Positions 1 to 8,312 of a DNA stretch of 64,000 bases are shown piece after piece. Source of the stretch: Sphaerochaeta associata (lineage in GTDB: Bacteria; Spirochaetota; Spirochaetia; Sphaerochaetales; Sphaerochaetaceae); NCBI RefSeq assembly GCF_022869165.1, contig NZ_CP094929.1:3100001-3164000 (forward strand), given 5' to 3'. The translations under genes were made by a program, and so were the position numbers. Under the pieces are notes generated by a model that was not told the DNA's origin, did not search any database, and saw nothing but the letters and a program-made list of their open reading frames with translations. The stretch's first letter is position 1, and each line of letters opens with the position of its first letter.

Positions 1-1
1 G

Positions 2-832
2 GTGCGCAAGAAGACAAACAACCTTGGATTCATCGTCAGCGACCAGCAATACCCTGTAGTGCTAAACCCCTTCTACTCTCCTGTTTTTGAAGGAGTACTC
101 CAAGTAGGAAGAGAGCGAGGCTACTCCGTTTTCATCGCTTCTGAGAAGGACATCCAACTGCCCACCGGTCAAGTCTATGTCAAAAAGCAAATGGATGGTG
201 TCATTATTTGCGGCCAAACCGAGCAGAGCATTATTGAAAGCTTCAGATCACAAAATATACCGGTTGTGTTATTGAATAATGTATTCGACATGGAAGATTT
301 GATTTGCATCACCCTCGATCACTACGGGGGAACCGTCAAAGCTATAGAACACTTGCTTGAACAGGGTAAGCGAGATATCGCAATTATTTCGGGTCATTTC
401 TCGCCGTATGTATATAACGAACGATTCAGAGGATATACCGACACCCTGAAGAACCATGGGATTCCCATCAATGAAGCGTTTATCAAGACGGTAGAACCGA
501 CTATGGCGGAGGCTATGCATACCGCTCAGCAACTCCTCTCGCTCAAACATCGACCGGATGCCATCTTTGCAACGAATGATCTCATCGCAATTGGTGCTGT
601 AAAAATTGCCTTACGCGCACATATTGCCATTCCCAAGGATATCGCCATTGTCGGATTTGATGATAGCAACTTCAGTGAAATCATTGAACCGGAACTTACA
701 ACCGTACGCATCGACAAGGAAGAGATGGGGAAACTGGCGGCAGGCAAGCTGATAGATATTCTTGAGAAAAACTCTACCGGGAAGCAAGTACATGTATGTG
801 GTACGCAACTGATTATTCGAGGAACAGCTTAA
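2..832 (+). CDS. LacI/GalR-family transcriptional regulator, effector-binding part (5' end cut by window)
   Basis: The reading frame is open to the left edge, so this is the C-terminal part of a regulator and the GTG at position 2 is unlikely to be the true start. The 276 visible residues match the periplasmic-binding-protein-like sensor domain of LacI/GalR repressors: a beta-strand start NNLGFIVSD right after where the hinge helix would end, PDAIFATNDLIAIGAVKIA near residues 185-203, and IAIVGFDDSNFSEIIEPELTTVRID near 214-238. The helix-turn-helix lies outside the window. The gene ends 4 nt before a metallo-hydrolase gene and about 1 kb before a TctCBA-type importer, so local control of that transporter is likely but inferred. 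The effector cannot be named. Confidence 0.85.
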   Translation: MRKKTNNLGFIVSDQQYPVVLNPFYSPVFEGVLQVGRERGYSVFIASEKDIQLPTGQVYVKKQMDGVIICGQTEQSIIESFRSQNIPVVLLNNVFDMEDLICITLDHYGGTVKAIEHLLEQGKRDIAIISGHFSPYVYNERFRGYTDTLKNHGIPINEAFIKTVEPTMAEAMHTAQQLLSLKHRPDAIFATNDLIAIGAVKIALRAHIAIPKDIAIVGFDDSNFSEIIEPELTTVRIDKEEMGKLAAGKLIDILEKNSTGKQVHVCGTQLIIRGTA

Positions 833-836
833 ACTT

Positions 837-1796
837 ATGATGGAAGTAATATTTATCAACGTGGGATATGGCGATGCAATCCTCGTAAAACTTGGCTTAC
901 AATACGGCCTCATAGATGGAGGCAGCAGCCTTCCTCAGGAGTTTGTGGGGAATAGGGTGTCCCTGCAGGAATTCCTAAGAAAAGAACAGGTTTCTACGCT
1001 TGAGTTTGTACTCATCACGCACATTCATGAGGACCATGTATGCGGTATAGTTGAAATACTTCACCAGGTGCATATCAAGCGTTTCTTCCTCCCCTATCTC
1101 CCGCATATTTCTGACAGCAAAGATGTTGTTATCGGGTCAGACGTCCCATTTAATCTGTTTGCATATGTTAAGGCATTCAATGCATACAAAACCATACTGT
1201 CTTATGCAAAAGACAATACCATTCCCTGTATCGATGTTATGCAATTCCAAAGCTTCCATCCTGTGGGTTCTGCCTTGGAAGTCAGAGTTTTGGAGCCAAC
1301 TGACAACAAAACACAAGCATACACAAAGGCTCTTGAGGTATTGGTTGATGAGAAGGATCAACTGAAAAAACTACAACAGGTAAAGAGGTTGGATGCTATT
1401 TCCAATGACCACAGTTTGGTCCTCGCTTTACGATACGAAGGATTTACATTTATTTTACCAGCCGATAATTGTCCGAAGAATTGGCGGGAAAAAACTTTTT
1501 CTTTGCTCAAAAATGGGAACGTTCTCAAATTGCCGCATCACGGTCAAAAAGACTCAATAGAAAGCAAACTACTAGAAAACTTGAGAATCCAATATGTGAT
1601 TACCAGTTCATCAAGCGACAGAAGAAACAACAGTTCCAATGCAGATGTCTACAATCAATTGCAGCAGGTAAACCCAGCGATACAGTTTCTTTTTACCGAT
1701 GAAACCGAGTATTCACCCTATTTTTCAAGGCCTCACAAAGCCTCAGATGCCATTAGATTCATCGTTGCCGAATATAAATTGGATGTAAAAATGTGA
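837..1796 (+). CDS. metallo-beta-lactamase-fold hydrolase, ComEC C-terminal-like
   Basis: A 319-residue protein with the metallo-beta-lactamase fold. The metal motif HIHEDHVCG (HxHxDH) lies near residues 61-69, and LPADN and LKLPHHGQKDS follow near 207 and 230. This arrangement is typical of the ComEC/Rec2 C-terminal-like, cytoplasmic, probably phosphodiesterase branch. There is no signal peptide and no competence membrane channel. Two ATG codons stand in tandem at 837 and 840 and either could be used. The gene sits 4 nt after the LacI-type regulator and just before the TctC gene, so cotranscription with the regulator is likely. Substrate unknown; a link to the transporter is only positional. 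Confidence 0.75.
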   Translation: MMEVIFINVGYGDAILVKLGLQYGLIDGGSSLPQEFVGNRVSLQEFLRKEQVSTLEFVLITHIHEDHVCGIVEILHQVHIKRFFLPYLPHISDSKDVVIGSDVPFNLFAYVKAFNAYKTILSYAKDNTIPCIDVMQFQSFHPVGSALEVRVLEPTDNKTQAYTKALEVLVDEKDQLKKLQQVKRLDAISNDHSLVLALRYEGFTFILPADNCPKNWREKTFSLLKNGNVLKLPHHGQKDSIESKLLENLRIQYVITSSSSDRRNNSSNADVYNQLQQVNPAIQFLFTDETEYSPYFSRPHKASDAIRFIVAEYKLDVKM

Positions 1797-1809
1797 CAGT
1801 TTGTCACAT
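1791..1809. promoter_or_regulatory. 19-bp perfect dyad, candidate operator ahead of the TctC gene
   Basis: The sequence ATGTGACAGTTTGTCACAT has 8-bp perfect arms around a 3-nt centre. It overlaps the stop codon of the metallo-hydrolase gene (1794-1796) and lies 24 nt upstream of the TctC start. It resembles a CRP half-site pair (TGTGA/TCACA), but the arms are separated by 7 rather than 6 nt, and it lacks the central CG common in LacI operators. A regulator-binding site is the best reading; the protein is unknown. Confidence 0.45.
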
Positions 1810-1832
1810 GAAAATACAAAAGGAGAAAGAAA

Positions 1833-2801
1833 ATGAGAAAATGGTTACTGGTTCTACTCTCGTTGGTGCTGATTGTCGGTACTCTCTTTGCCCAAGGAGC
1901 AAAAGAAGAGGTGAAATTCCCGAACAAAAAAGTGACTATTATCATGCCCTGGGGACTTGGAGGAGGTCCTGACACCATTGCACGTAAAGTCGCTTCCTAC
2001 GGGGAGAAGTATCTCGGGGTTCCCGTCATTGTCGAGAACAAAATCGGCGGAGCCGGAACAATTGCCATGGATGCACTGATGCAGGCAAGTGATGACGGCT
2101 ATACAATGGTTGTATCCAATGGACCGCTGTTTTCGCTGACACCGGCCTTCGTCCAAGTTAATTACACGATTGAAGACATTACCCCTCTGATCGGCATGCG
2201 CATTGTTGAGTTCGTCATTCTATCGAATCCGAAGTACAGCAACATCAAAACGCTTGACCAGCTGATCGCTCTGGGAAAATCAGGGAAAAGCATTAAATAT
2301 GCCACCACCGGTGGCCCCGGCAATGATAGTTACACGATGATCAGCGTGCTGTTCAAGAAACTTGGCTTGAATGCGCAAGCGGTCCCCTATAGTGGCGGCC
2401 AAGATGCAATTAATGCACTACTTGGCGGACATGTCGATATAGCAATCGGATCCCCTCCCGTGTATCGTGAATACGTAAAGAGCGGTGAATTTGCCTGCCT
2501 CGGTACCTTCATTCCCGATGGCATCGAAGTAGAAGGTATTGGAAGAATCCCATCCTTCAAGGAACAGGGAATTGGAGCCGAGTTTGTTGGAATGGATTAT
2601 TTCGCAGTAAAGAGCAGCGTGGATGATGCAAAGAAAGCTGTGCTGACGAAGTTTATCCAGGATGTGTATGCAGATCCTGAGTTTACGGCATTCATGAGCA
2701 GTCTCGGTATGGAGGCTTGGACCGCTACTGAAGATGAGATTATCAAGGAAATCGATCTTCAGACAATCGCAATGAAGGAATATATCGATCTGCTTAAATA
2801 A
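1833..2801 (+). CDS. TctC/Bug-type substrate-binding protein of a tripartite tricarboxylate transporter
   Basis: A 322-residue protein with an N-terminal signal peptide (hydrophobic stretch LLVLLSLVLIVGTLFAQ, residues about 5-20), followed by the TctC/Bug fold: PNKKVTIIMPWGLGGGPDTIARKVA near residues 30-54 and GGAGTIAMDALMQASDDGYT near 72-91. It should bind an organic anion in the periplasm and deliver it to the TctA-TctB membrane pair encoded next. The start is supported by AGGAGA 9 nt upstream. A hairpin with a short U-tract follows the stop codon, so this protein is probably made in excess over the membrane subunits. The ligand cannot be predicted from the sequence. Confidence 0.9.
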   Translation: MRKWLLVLLSLVLIVGTLFAQGAKEEVKFPNKKVTIIMPWGLGGGPDTIARKVASYGEKYLGVPVIVENKIGGAGTIAMDALMQASDDGYTMVVSNGPLFSLTPAFVQVNYTIEDITPLIGMRIVEFVILSNPKYSNIKTLDQLIALGKSGKSIKYATTGGPGNDSYTMISVLFKKLGLNAQAVPYSGGQDAINALLGGHVDIAIGSPPVYREYVKSGEFACLGTFIPDGIEVEGIGRIPSFKEQGIGAEFVGMDYFAVKSSVDDAKKAVLTKFIQDVYADPEFTAFMSSLGMEAWTATEDEIIKEIDLQTIAMKEYIDLLK

Positions 2802-2813
2802 GGAAAAATCGAA

Positions 2814-2841
2814 GGGCAACAGTACGGTTATTCTGTTGCCC
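2814..2841 (+). terminator. attenuator-like hairpin between TctC and TctB genes
   Basis: The arms GGGCAACAG and CTGTTGCCC form a perfect 9-bp stem with a 10-nt loop, followed by TTTG. It starts 12 nt after the TctC stop codon and precedes the TctB start by about 20 nt. It is probably a partial terminator or 3' stabiliser that lowers expression of the membrane genes relative to the binding protein. Confidence 0.75.
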
Positions 2842-2861
2842 TTTGTAAATCGGGAAAGTGT

Positions 2862-3326
2862 ATGAAAGTAAAAATTAACGCAGAAATTGTGGCCGGCCTG
2901 TTGTTTACAATAGCCGCAGGGATTCTGTTTCTGATGATTCCTACTGAGATCAATACATTGGAAACCACAGAAATCAATGCACAGACGGTTCCAAAGATAG
3001 CCTTAGGCGGACTCGCTATCTTTTCGTTTCTTTTGTTTCTCCAAGGTCTCTTCCTTCTGCCAAAGAAAGAAATAGTATTCTCACAAGAGTTCTATGCCAG
3101 CAGGGTATTCAAGGATAGTATTCGTTCACTCATCTATATCGCCATAGTTATCGTGTATGTTGTGTTGTTCAAGCTGTTCGGGTTCATTGCCTCAAATATC
3201 TATCTCATATTCGCAGTGCTGATGTATTACGGAGCAAGGAAAAAGTCATACTACGCAATCGCCTTATGCATCAGTGCGTTGGTATACTTCGTGTTCTCCG
3301 TTGTCCTGAACATCTCATTGCCCTAG
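2862..3326 (+). CDS. TctB-type small membrane subunit of tripartite tricarboxylate transporter
   Basis: A 154-residue protein with four predicted membrane segments: near residues 8-25, 44-66, about 88-108 and 111-150 (the last region is nearly continuous hydrophobic sequence). Size, topology and position between the TctC and TctA genes identify it as TctB, the poorly conserved small subunit of these secondary importers in the inner membrane. GGGAAAG precedes the ATG. It has no catalytic motif. The call rests more on gene order and topology than on residues. Confidence 0.85.
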   Translation: MKVKINAEIVAGLLFTIAAGILFLMIPTEINTLETTEINAQTVPKIALGGLAIFSFLLFLQGLFLLPKKEIVFSQEFYASRVFKDSIRSLIYIAIVIVYVVLFKLFGFIASNIYLIFAVLMYYGARKKSYYAIALCISALVYFVFSVVLNISLP

Positions 3327-3360
3327 CGAAAGAAGCACCATTCTAAAAGAGGTGAAACAC

Positions 3361-4872
3361 ATGGATTTATTCTTATCTGGTTTAGAAATCTTATTCGATT
3401 GGCAAATATTGCTCGCAATTCCTCTGGGGTTGATCCTTGGAATCGTTGTCGGGGCGATTCCTGGATTAACCTCGGATTTGGGTATCATTCTCTGTATACC
3501 TCTAACCTATACATTGGAGCCTACCGTCGCCATCCTGATTCTGCTGGCCATCTATGTTGGAGGAACGTATGGTGGATCCATTACGGCTATTCTTATAAAT
3601 ACTCCTGGAACATCCGCCAACGCGGCTACGCTGTTTGACGGATATCCCATGACGCAGAACGGTGAGGCATACAAAGCACTTTCCATGGCGCTCTACGCCT
3701 CAACAGTTGGTGGCTTGATCAGCGCGTTCGTTCTGCTTTTTGCTGCTCCTCCAATCGCCAAAGTCACACTCATGTTCGGACCTGCAGAATACCTCGCATT
3801 GGCGGTATTCGGTCTATCCGTCATTGCAGGAGTCTCGAACAACAGCATTCTCAAGGGCTTGATGGGAGCCTGCATCGGAATATTTGTATCGACCATAGGT
3901 CTGGACGTCATAAGTGGTACGATGAGATTCACCTTTGGGAATCTTCAGCTTAGGAGAGGCATTGACCTGATCATCGCCCTGATCGGCCTTTTTGCAATAT
4001 CCGAAATTCTGATGAAGGCAAAGTATAATCCTAAAACTGATAGGAAAATCGTTGATCCAGCTTCCATTACCCGGTGCAGGATTTCCCAAAAAGAGTACCG
4101 TCGTTGCCGGAAGCCCCTGACGATCGGAACCATCATCGGCATCATCATTGGCGCTACACCCGGCACTGGTGGAGGTTTGGCTGCCTTCATCGCTTACAAC
4201 CAAGTCAAGCAATCGTCAAAGCATCCTGAGACGTTCGGAAAGGGAGAAATAGAAGGGGTGGCGGTTTCTGAATCAGCAAATAATGCCGCTTGTGGCGGTA
4301 CTATGATTCCCATGTTGACGCTTGGGGTACCTGGAGATGGAGCGACAGCCATACTCATGGGTGCTTTCATGGTTCATGGTTTGGTCCCGGGACCGATGCT
4401 TTTCAAAGAGCAAGGAAATATCTTGTTTGCAATCATGCTGGGTTTGATTGTAGTAAACATCAGCCTTTGGCTCGTAGGCAATGTGTTTACAAAATTCTAT
4501 GCCCATATTACGAGAATTCCCTTTGAGCTCCTTGCCTGTATTGTGTTGACGTTCTGTGCAGCTGGTGCGTATTCAACCAACAACAGCATGTACGACGTCT
4601 ACTATATCTTCGTATTTGGGATTCTGGCGTACTACTTGCGCTTGATGGATTTCCAGCTGGTTCCCATTCTTCTGGGAATCGTGCTCGGCCCCTTGGCAGA
4701 GCTGAACTTTAGAAGGGCGTTGATACTCTCTGATGGAAGCTATTTGATCTTCATTAAGAGACCGATCAGCCTCGCCTTCCTGCTTATAGCTTTTGGTTCA
4801 ATTCTCGTTTTCACGATCAAGAATTTCCTGCATCAGAGATCTTTAGGAAAGGAAGCTTCGCAGATGGAGTAG
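3361..4872 (+). CDS. TctA-type large membrane subunit of tripartite tricarboxylate transporter
   Basis: A 503-residue, very hydrophobic protein with the glycine-rich repeats of TctA: IPLGLILGIVVGAIPGLTSDLG near residues 17-38, GGTYGGSITAILINTPGTSANAATLFDGYPM near 67-97, and GATPGTGGGLAAFIAYNQ near 260-277. It forms the translocation pore of the importer with TctB. A GTG at 3352 is in frame, but AGAGGTG just upstream of ATG 3361 makes the ATG the better start. A strong hairpin follows at 4904-4934, ending this operon. Confidence 0.92.
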   Translation: MDLFLSGLEILFDWQILLAIPLGLILGIVVGAIPGLTSDLGIILCIPLTYTLEPTVAILILLAIYVGGTYGGSITAILINTPGTSANAATLFDGYPMTQNGEAYKALSMALYASTVGGLISAFVLLFAAPPIAKVTLMFGPAEYLALAVFGLSVIAGVSNNSILKGLMGACIGIFVSTIGLDVISGTMRFTFGNLQLRRGIDLIIALIGLFAISEILMKAKYNPKTDRKIVDPASITRCRISQKEYRRCRKPLTIGTIIGIIIGATPGTGGGLAAFIAYNQVKQSSKHPETFGKGEIEGVAVSESANNAACGGTMIPMLTLGVPGDGATAILMGAFMVHGLVPGPMLFKEQGNILFAIMLGLIVVNISLWLVGNVFTKFYAHITRIPFELLACIVLTFCAAGAYSTNNSMYDVYYIFVFGILAYYLRLMDFQLVPILLGIVLGPLAELNFRRALILSDGSYLIFIKRPISLAFLLIAFGSILVFTIKNFLHQRSLGKEASQME

Positions 4873-4903
4873 ATATCGCATTAATCGATAACCACGGTAG
4901 AAA

Positions 4904-4934
4904 CAGCCCGCCTCCCTTTGGGAAAAGCGGGCTG
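4904..4934. terminator. bidirectional terminator between TctA and transketolase genes
   Basis: The arms CAGCCCGC and GCGGGCTG form an 8-bp GC-rich stem. On the plus strand it is followed by ATTTTTTG, a good intrinsic terminator for the Tct operon. It also lies about 22 nt past the stop of the opposing transketolase gene and may serve both, although its U-tract is weaker on that strand. Confidence 0.85.
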
Positions 4935-4956
4935 ATTTTTTGTCTTTGAACTCTGC

Positions 4957-6954
4957 TTATTTGATTAAGGAAGCAGCTGCCTCATATACCTTGTCTGCGG
5001 TGATGCCGAAATACTCATAGAGCTTCTCGGCAGGGCCTGACTCACCAAAGCTGTGCATGCCGATCACCTTGCCGTCAAGGCCGACATACTTGTACCAGTA
5101 ATCAGTCCAAGCGGCCTCTACGGCTACACGGGCTTTTACTGATGCAGGAAGTACGGCTTCCTTGTAGGCGGCATCCTGCTGCTCGAAGACCTCGGGAGAG
5201 GGCATGGAGACAACACGAACGGCCTTCCCTTCAGAAGCAAGCTTCTTGCCTGCTTCAAGGGCGAGGGAGACTTCACTGCCGGTTCCGATGAGTATTACTT
5301 CTGGTTTATCTGCAGATTGGTAGAGAACATACGCACCCTTGGAGATCTGAGAGAGCTGCTCGTCTGTTCTCTCCTGAGGCGCGAGGTTCTGACGGCTGAG
5401 CAGGAGAGCAGTCGGGCCATTGGTCCGCTTTACCGCACTCTTCCAGGCACAGGCGGTCTCAACAGCGTCACAGGGTCTCCAAGTGGTCATGTTCGGAGTC
5501 ATGCGCAGGCTTGCAATCTGCTCAACCGGCTGGTGGGTGGGTCCATCCTCTCCCAAGCCGATGGAATCATGGGTGAATACCATAACGTTGCGAAGTCCCA
5601 TGAGAGAGGACATGCGCAGTGCATTACGGGCATACTCCATGAACATCAAAAAGGTTGCCCCATAGGTGAGGAAGCCACCGTGTAGAGCCATGCCGTTGAG
5701 CACTGCAGTCATACCGAATTCACGGACACCAAAGCGCAAATAGGTCCCCTTTCCTGTTGCAGGGTCAAAGTCCTGTACACCCTTCCACTGGGTGAGATTG
5801 GAGGGAGAGAGGTCTGCCGATCCGCCGACGAGCTCCGGAAGGAGCTTGCCGAGTACATCCAGGGTCATCTGGCTTGCCTTGCGGCTTGCGACCTTCACCT
5901 TCTCTGTCTGCCACTGCTTTACCACGTCGTTGAACGCCTTCTCCCAGTCAGTGGGAAGGTCACCATTGAGTCTTCTCTTCAGCTCGGCTGCTTCTGCGGG
6001 ATATGCTTTCTCATAGGAAGCAAAGAGCTCGTTCCACTTATGCTCAAGCTTGCCGCCGCGCTCTGTCTGGTCCCAAGCCTTGTAGATGTCTTCGGGAACA
6101 AAGAACGGTTCGTCATACTCCCAACCAAGCTGCTTGCGGGCAAGAGCGACTTCATCGCTTCCAAGCGGAGCTCCGTGACAGGACTCCTTTCCACCCTTGT
6201 TGGGGGAACCATAGCCGATGGTGGTCTTGCACATGATCAGGGTGGGTTTGGAAGTTTCATACCGTGCTGCAGAAATTACTTTCTGAATTGCATCGGAGTC
6301 GTGTCCGTTTACATCCCTGAACACTTGCCAGCCGTATGCCTCGAAGCGCTTGGCGGTGTCGTCGGTAAGCCAGCCCTTCACCTCTCCATCGATGGAGATT
6401 CCGTTGTTGTCGTAGATGGCGATGAGCTTTCCAAGCTTCCAGGTTCCGGCAAGCGAGGCTGCCTCATGGCTGATGCCTTCCATCAGGCATCCGTCACCAA
6501 GGAAGGTGTATGTGTAGTGATTTACTACAGGAAAGCCTTCCTTGTTAAACTGGGCGGCAAGCATTTTTTCAGCCAAAGCCATACCAACGGCATTGGCAAG
6601 TCCCTGGCCAAGAGGTCCGGTTGTGGTCTCTACGCCCGGAGTAAGTTTATATTCAGGGTGGCCGGCGGTTCTGCTGTGCAGCTGTCTGAACTGCTTGAGG
6701 TCTTCGATTCCCAAGTCATAGCCGCTTAAATGCAGCAGTGAATAGAGCAACATCGAGGCATGGCCGTTGGAAAGTACGAAACGGTCACGGTTCGCCCAAC
6801 TTGGATTCTTGGGGTTGTGTGCCATGATTTTTCGCCAGAGAACCTCGGCGATATCGGCCATTCCCATGGGTGCCCCGGGGTGTCCGGAGTTTGCTTTCTG
6901 TACACCATCCATACTTAATATGCGGATTGCATCCGCCAATTGATTCGTTTTCAT
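4957..6954 (-). CDS. tkt: transketolase
   Basis: A thiamine-diphosphate enzyme moving two-carbon ketol units in the pentose phosphate pathway; cytoplasmic. The 665 residues equal a full-length transketolase. Visible motifs: [17 protein letters not shown] near residue 24, [18 protein letters not shown] near 64, the TPP motif beginning [13 protein letters not shown] near 152, and [15 protein letters not shown] near 180. An in-frame TTG lies 12 nt upstream, but GGAGGGA placed 3-9 nt before ATG 6954 favours the ATG. It is transcribed alone between two hairpins, so probably monocistronic. No unusual residues were seen. Confidence 0.97.
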   Translation of the reverse strand: MKTNQLADAIRILSMDGVQKANSGHPGAPMGMADIAEVLWRKIMAHNPKNPSWANRDRFVLSNGHASMLLYSLLHLSGYDLGIEDLKQFRQLHSRTAGHPEYKLTPGVETTTGPLGQGLANAVGMALAEKMLAAQFNKEGFPVVNHYTYTFLGDGCLMEGISHEAASLAGTWKLGKLIAIYDNNGISIDGEVKGWLTDDTAKRFEAYGWQVFRDVNGHDSDAIQKVISAARYETSKPTLIMCKTTIGYGSPNKGGKESCHGAPLGSDEVALARKQLGWEYDEPFFVPEDIYKAWDQTERGGKLEHKWNELFASYEKAYPAEAAELKRRLNGDLPTDWEKAFNDVVKQWQTEKVKVASRKASQMTLDVLGKLLPELVGGSADLSPSNLTQWKGVQDFDPATGKGTYLRFGVREFGMTAVLNGMALHGGFLTYGATFLMFMEYARNALRMSSLMGLRNVMVFTHDSIGLGEDGPTHQPVEQIASLRMTPNMTTWRPCDAVETACAWKSAVKRTNGPTALLLSRQNLAPQERTDEQLSQISKGAYVLYQSADKPEVILIGTGSEVSLALEAGKKLASEGKAVRVVSMPSPEVFEQQDAAYKEAVLPASVKARVAVEAAWTDYWYKYVGLDGKVIGMHSFGESGPAEKLYEYFGITADKVYEAAASLIK

Positions 6955-6980
6955 CCTTCCCTCCAATCATGATATAAGAA

Positions 6981-7011
6981 ACACCCCGGGACCTAAGAGA
7001 AACCGGGGTGT
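6981..7011 (-). terminator. intrinsic terminator after the outer-membrane protein gene
   Basis: The arms ACACCCCGG and CCGGGGTGT form a 9-bp stem with a 13-nt loop. On the minus strand it is followed by TTCTTATAT. It lies between the stop at 7069 and the transketolase start at 6954 and separates the two genes. Confidence 0.75.
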
Positions 7012-7068
7012 GATCCTTACTGACAAGATACCGTAGTATCGCTATTTAGTCAAAAGTATCAAAAGCGT

Positions 7069-7944
7069 TTAATAGCCATAACTAAGAATCATTGCGACGC
7101 GTTTGAAGGCAGGCTCTGCCTTCTTCACGATTTCTCTATTGTCGGTTTTCTCGTAATTTGTAAATTGCACGGCCGTAAGCAGAGAAAGGTTCTCGTTGAT
7201 CTGCGTATTGGCAAGGATGCTCAAGTCGCTGAACAGACCGGTTCTGGCACCATCAAATACATTGTATGCATAGGTTTCAAGCTGGACACCGACAAGGTTG
7301 ACGATCAGCGGCATTTGGTAGCCGAGTATATACTCACCCTTGTAGTTGAAGCCGTTGACCATTGCTCCGCCATTCTCGAATTCCCAGGCTGTGGTGTTGT
7401 CTGTTGCTCCAGTGTAGCCTTTGTAGTTCAATTCTTGGTAGGCACGAATGACAACGCTGGTCCAATCGCCCTTGAGGATGGCACCGGTATCAAACTGGAA
7501 GGCTGCCCCTGCTCTTCCCATGTAGTAGGTTCCTGCAAGCTGGTCGGAAGTAAATGCAGTACCAATTCCGCCTGGAGCGATGCGAAGCCCCTCAAGATTC
7601 ATAAGTGAGAAATCCCAACCTGTTCCGGCTCCACCGCCAAGACTGATTTCCAGAACGGCAATCGGGGTCAAGACTGCGTCCAATGTTGCACTTGCTGCAA
7701 TCGGGGAGACGCCGATCTGCGTTTTGAGTTTCAGGTTGTTGCCGCTCATCAGCGGACCTTCACCAACAAGCATGGGTATCTTCACCTGATAGGCAGCTTC
7801 AGCCTTGGCTTCAATGCCCTTCTTTCCATCCCAAGCACCGGTAAATTTCAGCGTACCGGAAGTAGACGTCTGTGCGAACAAGCCTGCAGAGACCAACAAG
7901 ACAATCACCAAAGAAAGAATAATCCTAGATGTATTCCGTTTCAC
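7069..7944 (-). CDS. putative outer-membrane beta-barrel protein, family not recognised
   Basis: A 291-residue exported protein. Residues about 5-25 form a signal peptide (IILSLVIVLLVSAGLFAQ), and the mature part is rich in alternating hydrophobic/polar strands, Gly, Asn and Tyr, ending in AMILSYGY. That pattern fits a small outer-membrane beta-barrel. The start is a GTG preceded by GGAGGAAGAGCT; upstream in-frame codons (to 7983) lack a Shine-Dalgarno sequence. It is a single gene with its own terminator. No enzyme motif is visible, and the outer-membrane location is inferred from composition only. Confidence 0.55.
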   Translation of the reverse strand: MKRNTSRIILSLVIVLLVSAGLFAQTSTSGTLKFTGAWDGKKGIEAKAEAAYQVKIPMLVGEGPLMSGNNLKLKTQIGVSPIAASATLDAVLTPIAVLEISLGGGAGTGWDFSLMNLEGLRIAPGGIGTAFTSDQLAGTYYMGRAGAAFQFDTGAILKGDWTSVVIRAYQELNYKGYTGATDNTTAWEFENGGAMVNGFNYKGEYILGYQMPLIVNLVGVQLETYAYNVFDGARTGLFSDLSILANTQINENLSLLTAVQFTNYEKTDNREIVKKAEPAFKRVAMILSYGY

Positions 7945-8312
7945 AGCTCTTCCTCCAAAGATTAGGTAGGTACAGCATAGCATAGGTATGACAAATGGTT
8001 AGCATCTTTGTGCCTTTTACTTTGGTAAAAATATGTGAAAAGAGTACATTAGATATTCTCTAGGAGATTGGGAAAACATGCCTGTTACTCAAGAAACTTA
8101 TATAGAGTAACGTAGTAATCTGATTTTGCTCTTCAAGAATTAGTGGTTGATATACTCATACAGTTCAGTCAGCTCTGATTGTCTATCACCAATACATAGA
8201 ATTTCTTCATAAAAATCTATCCGATGGTGATAAATCTACCAAATTATACTTGAACTAATTAGCAACCGACTCCCTACAAGCCGGTTGCCACCATGTTTAA
8301 TAAGTATCACCC
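7945..8312. other. intergenic region, 368 nt
   Basis: No convincing gene. It should hold the promoter of the preceding minus-strand outer-membrane protein gene; a TATGCT hexamer near 7975 is only a weak -10 candidate. At its right end lies the hairpin following the BspA-like lipoprotein gene. The base composition is AT-rich. No tRNA or repeat was seen. Confidence 0.5.
8262..8288 (-). terminator. possible terminator of the BspA-like lipoprotein gene
   Basis: The arms GCAACCG (8262-8268) and CGGTTGC (8282-8288) form a 7-bp stem about 25 nt past the stop at 8313, followed on the minus strand by TAATTAGTTC. The U-tract is poor, so termination strength is uncertain. Confidence 0.5.
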
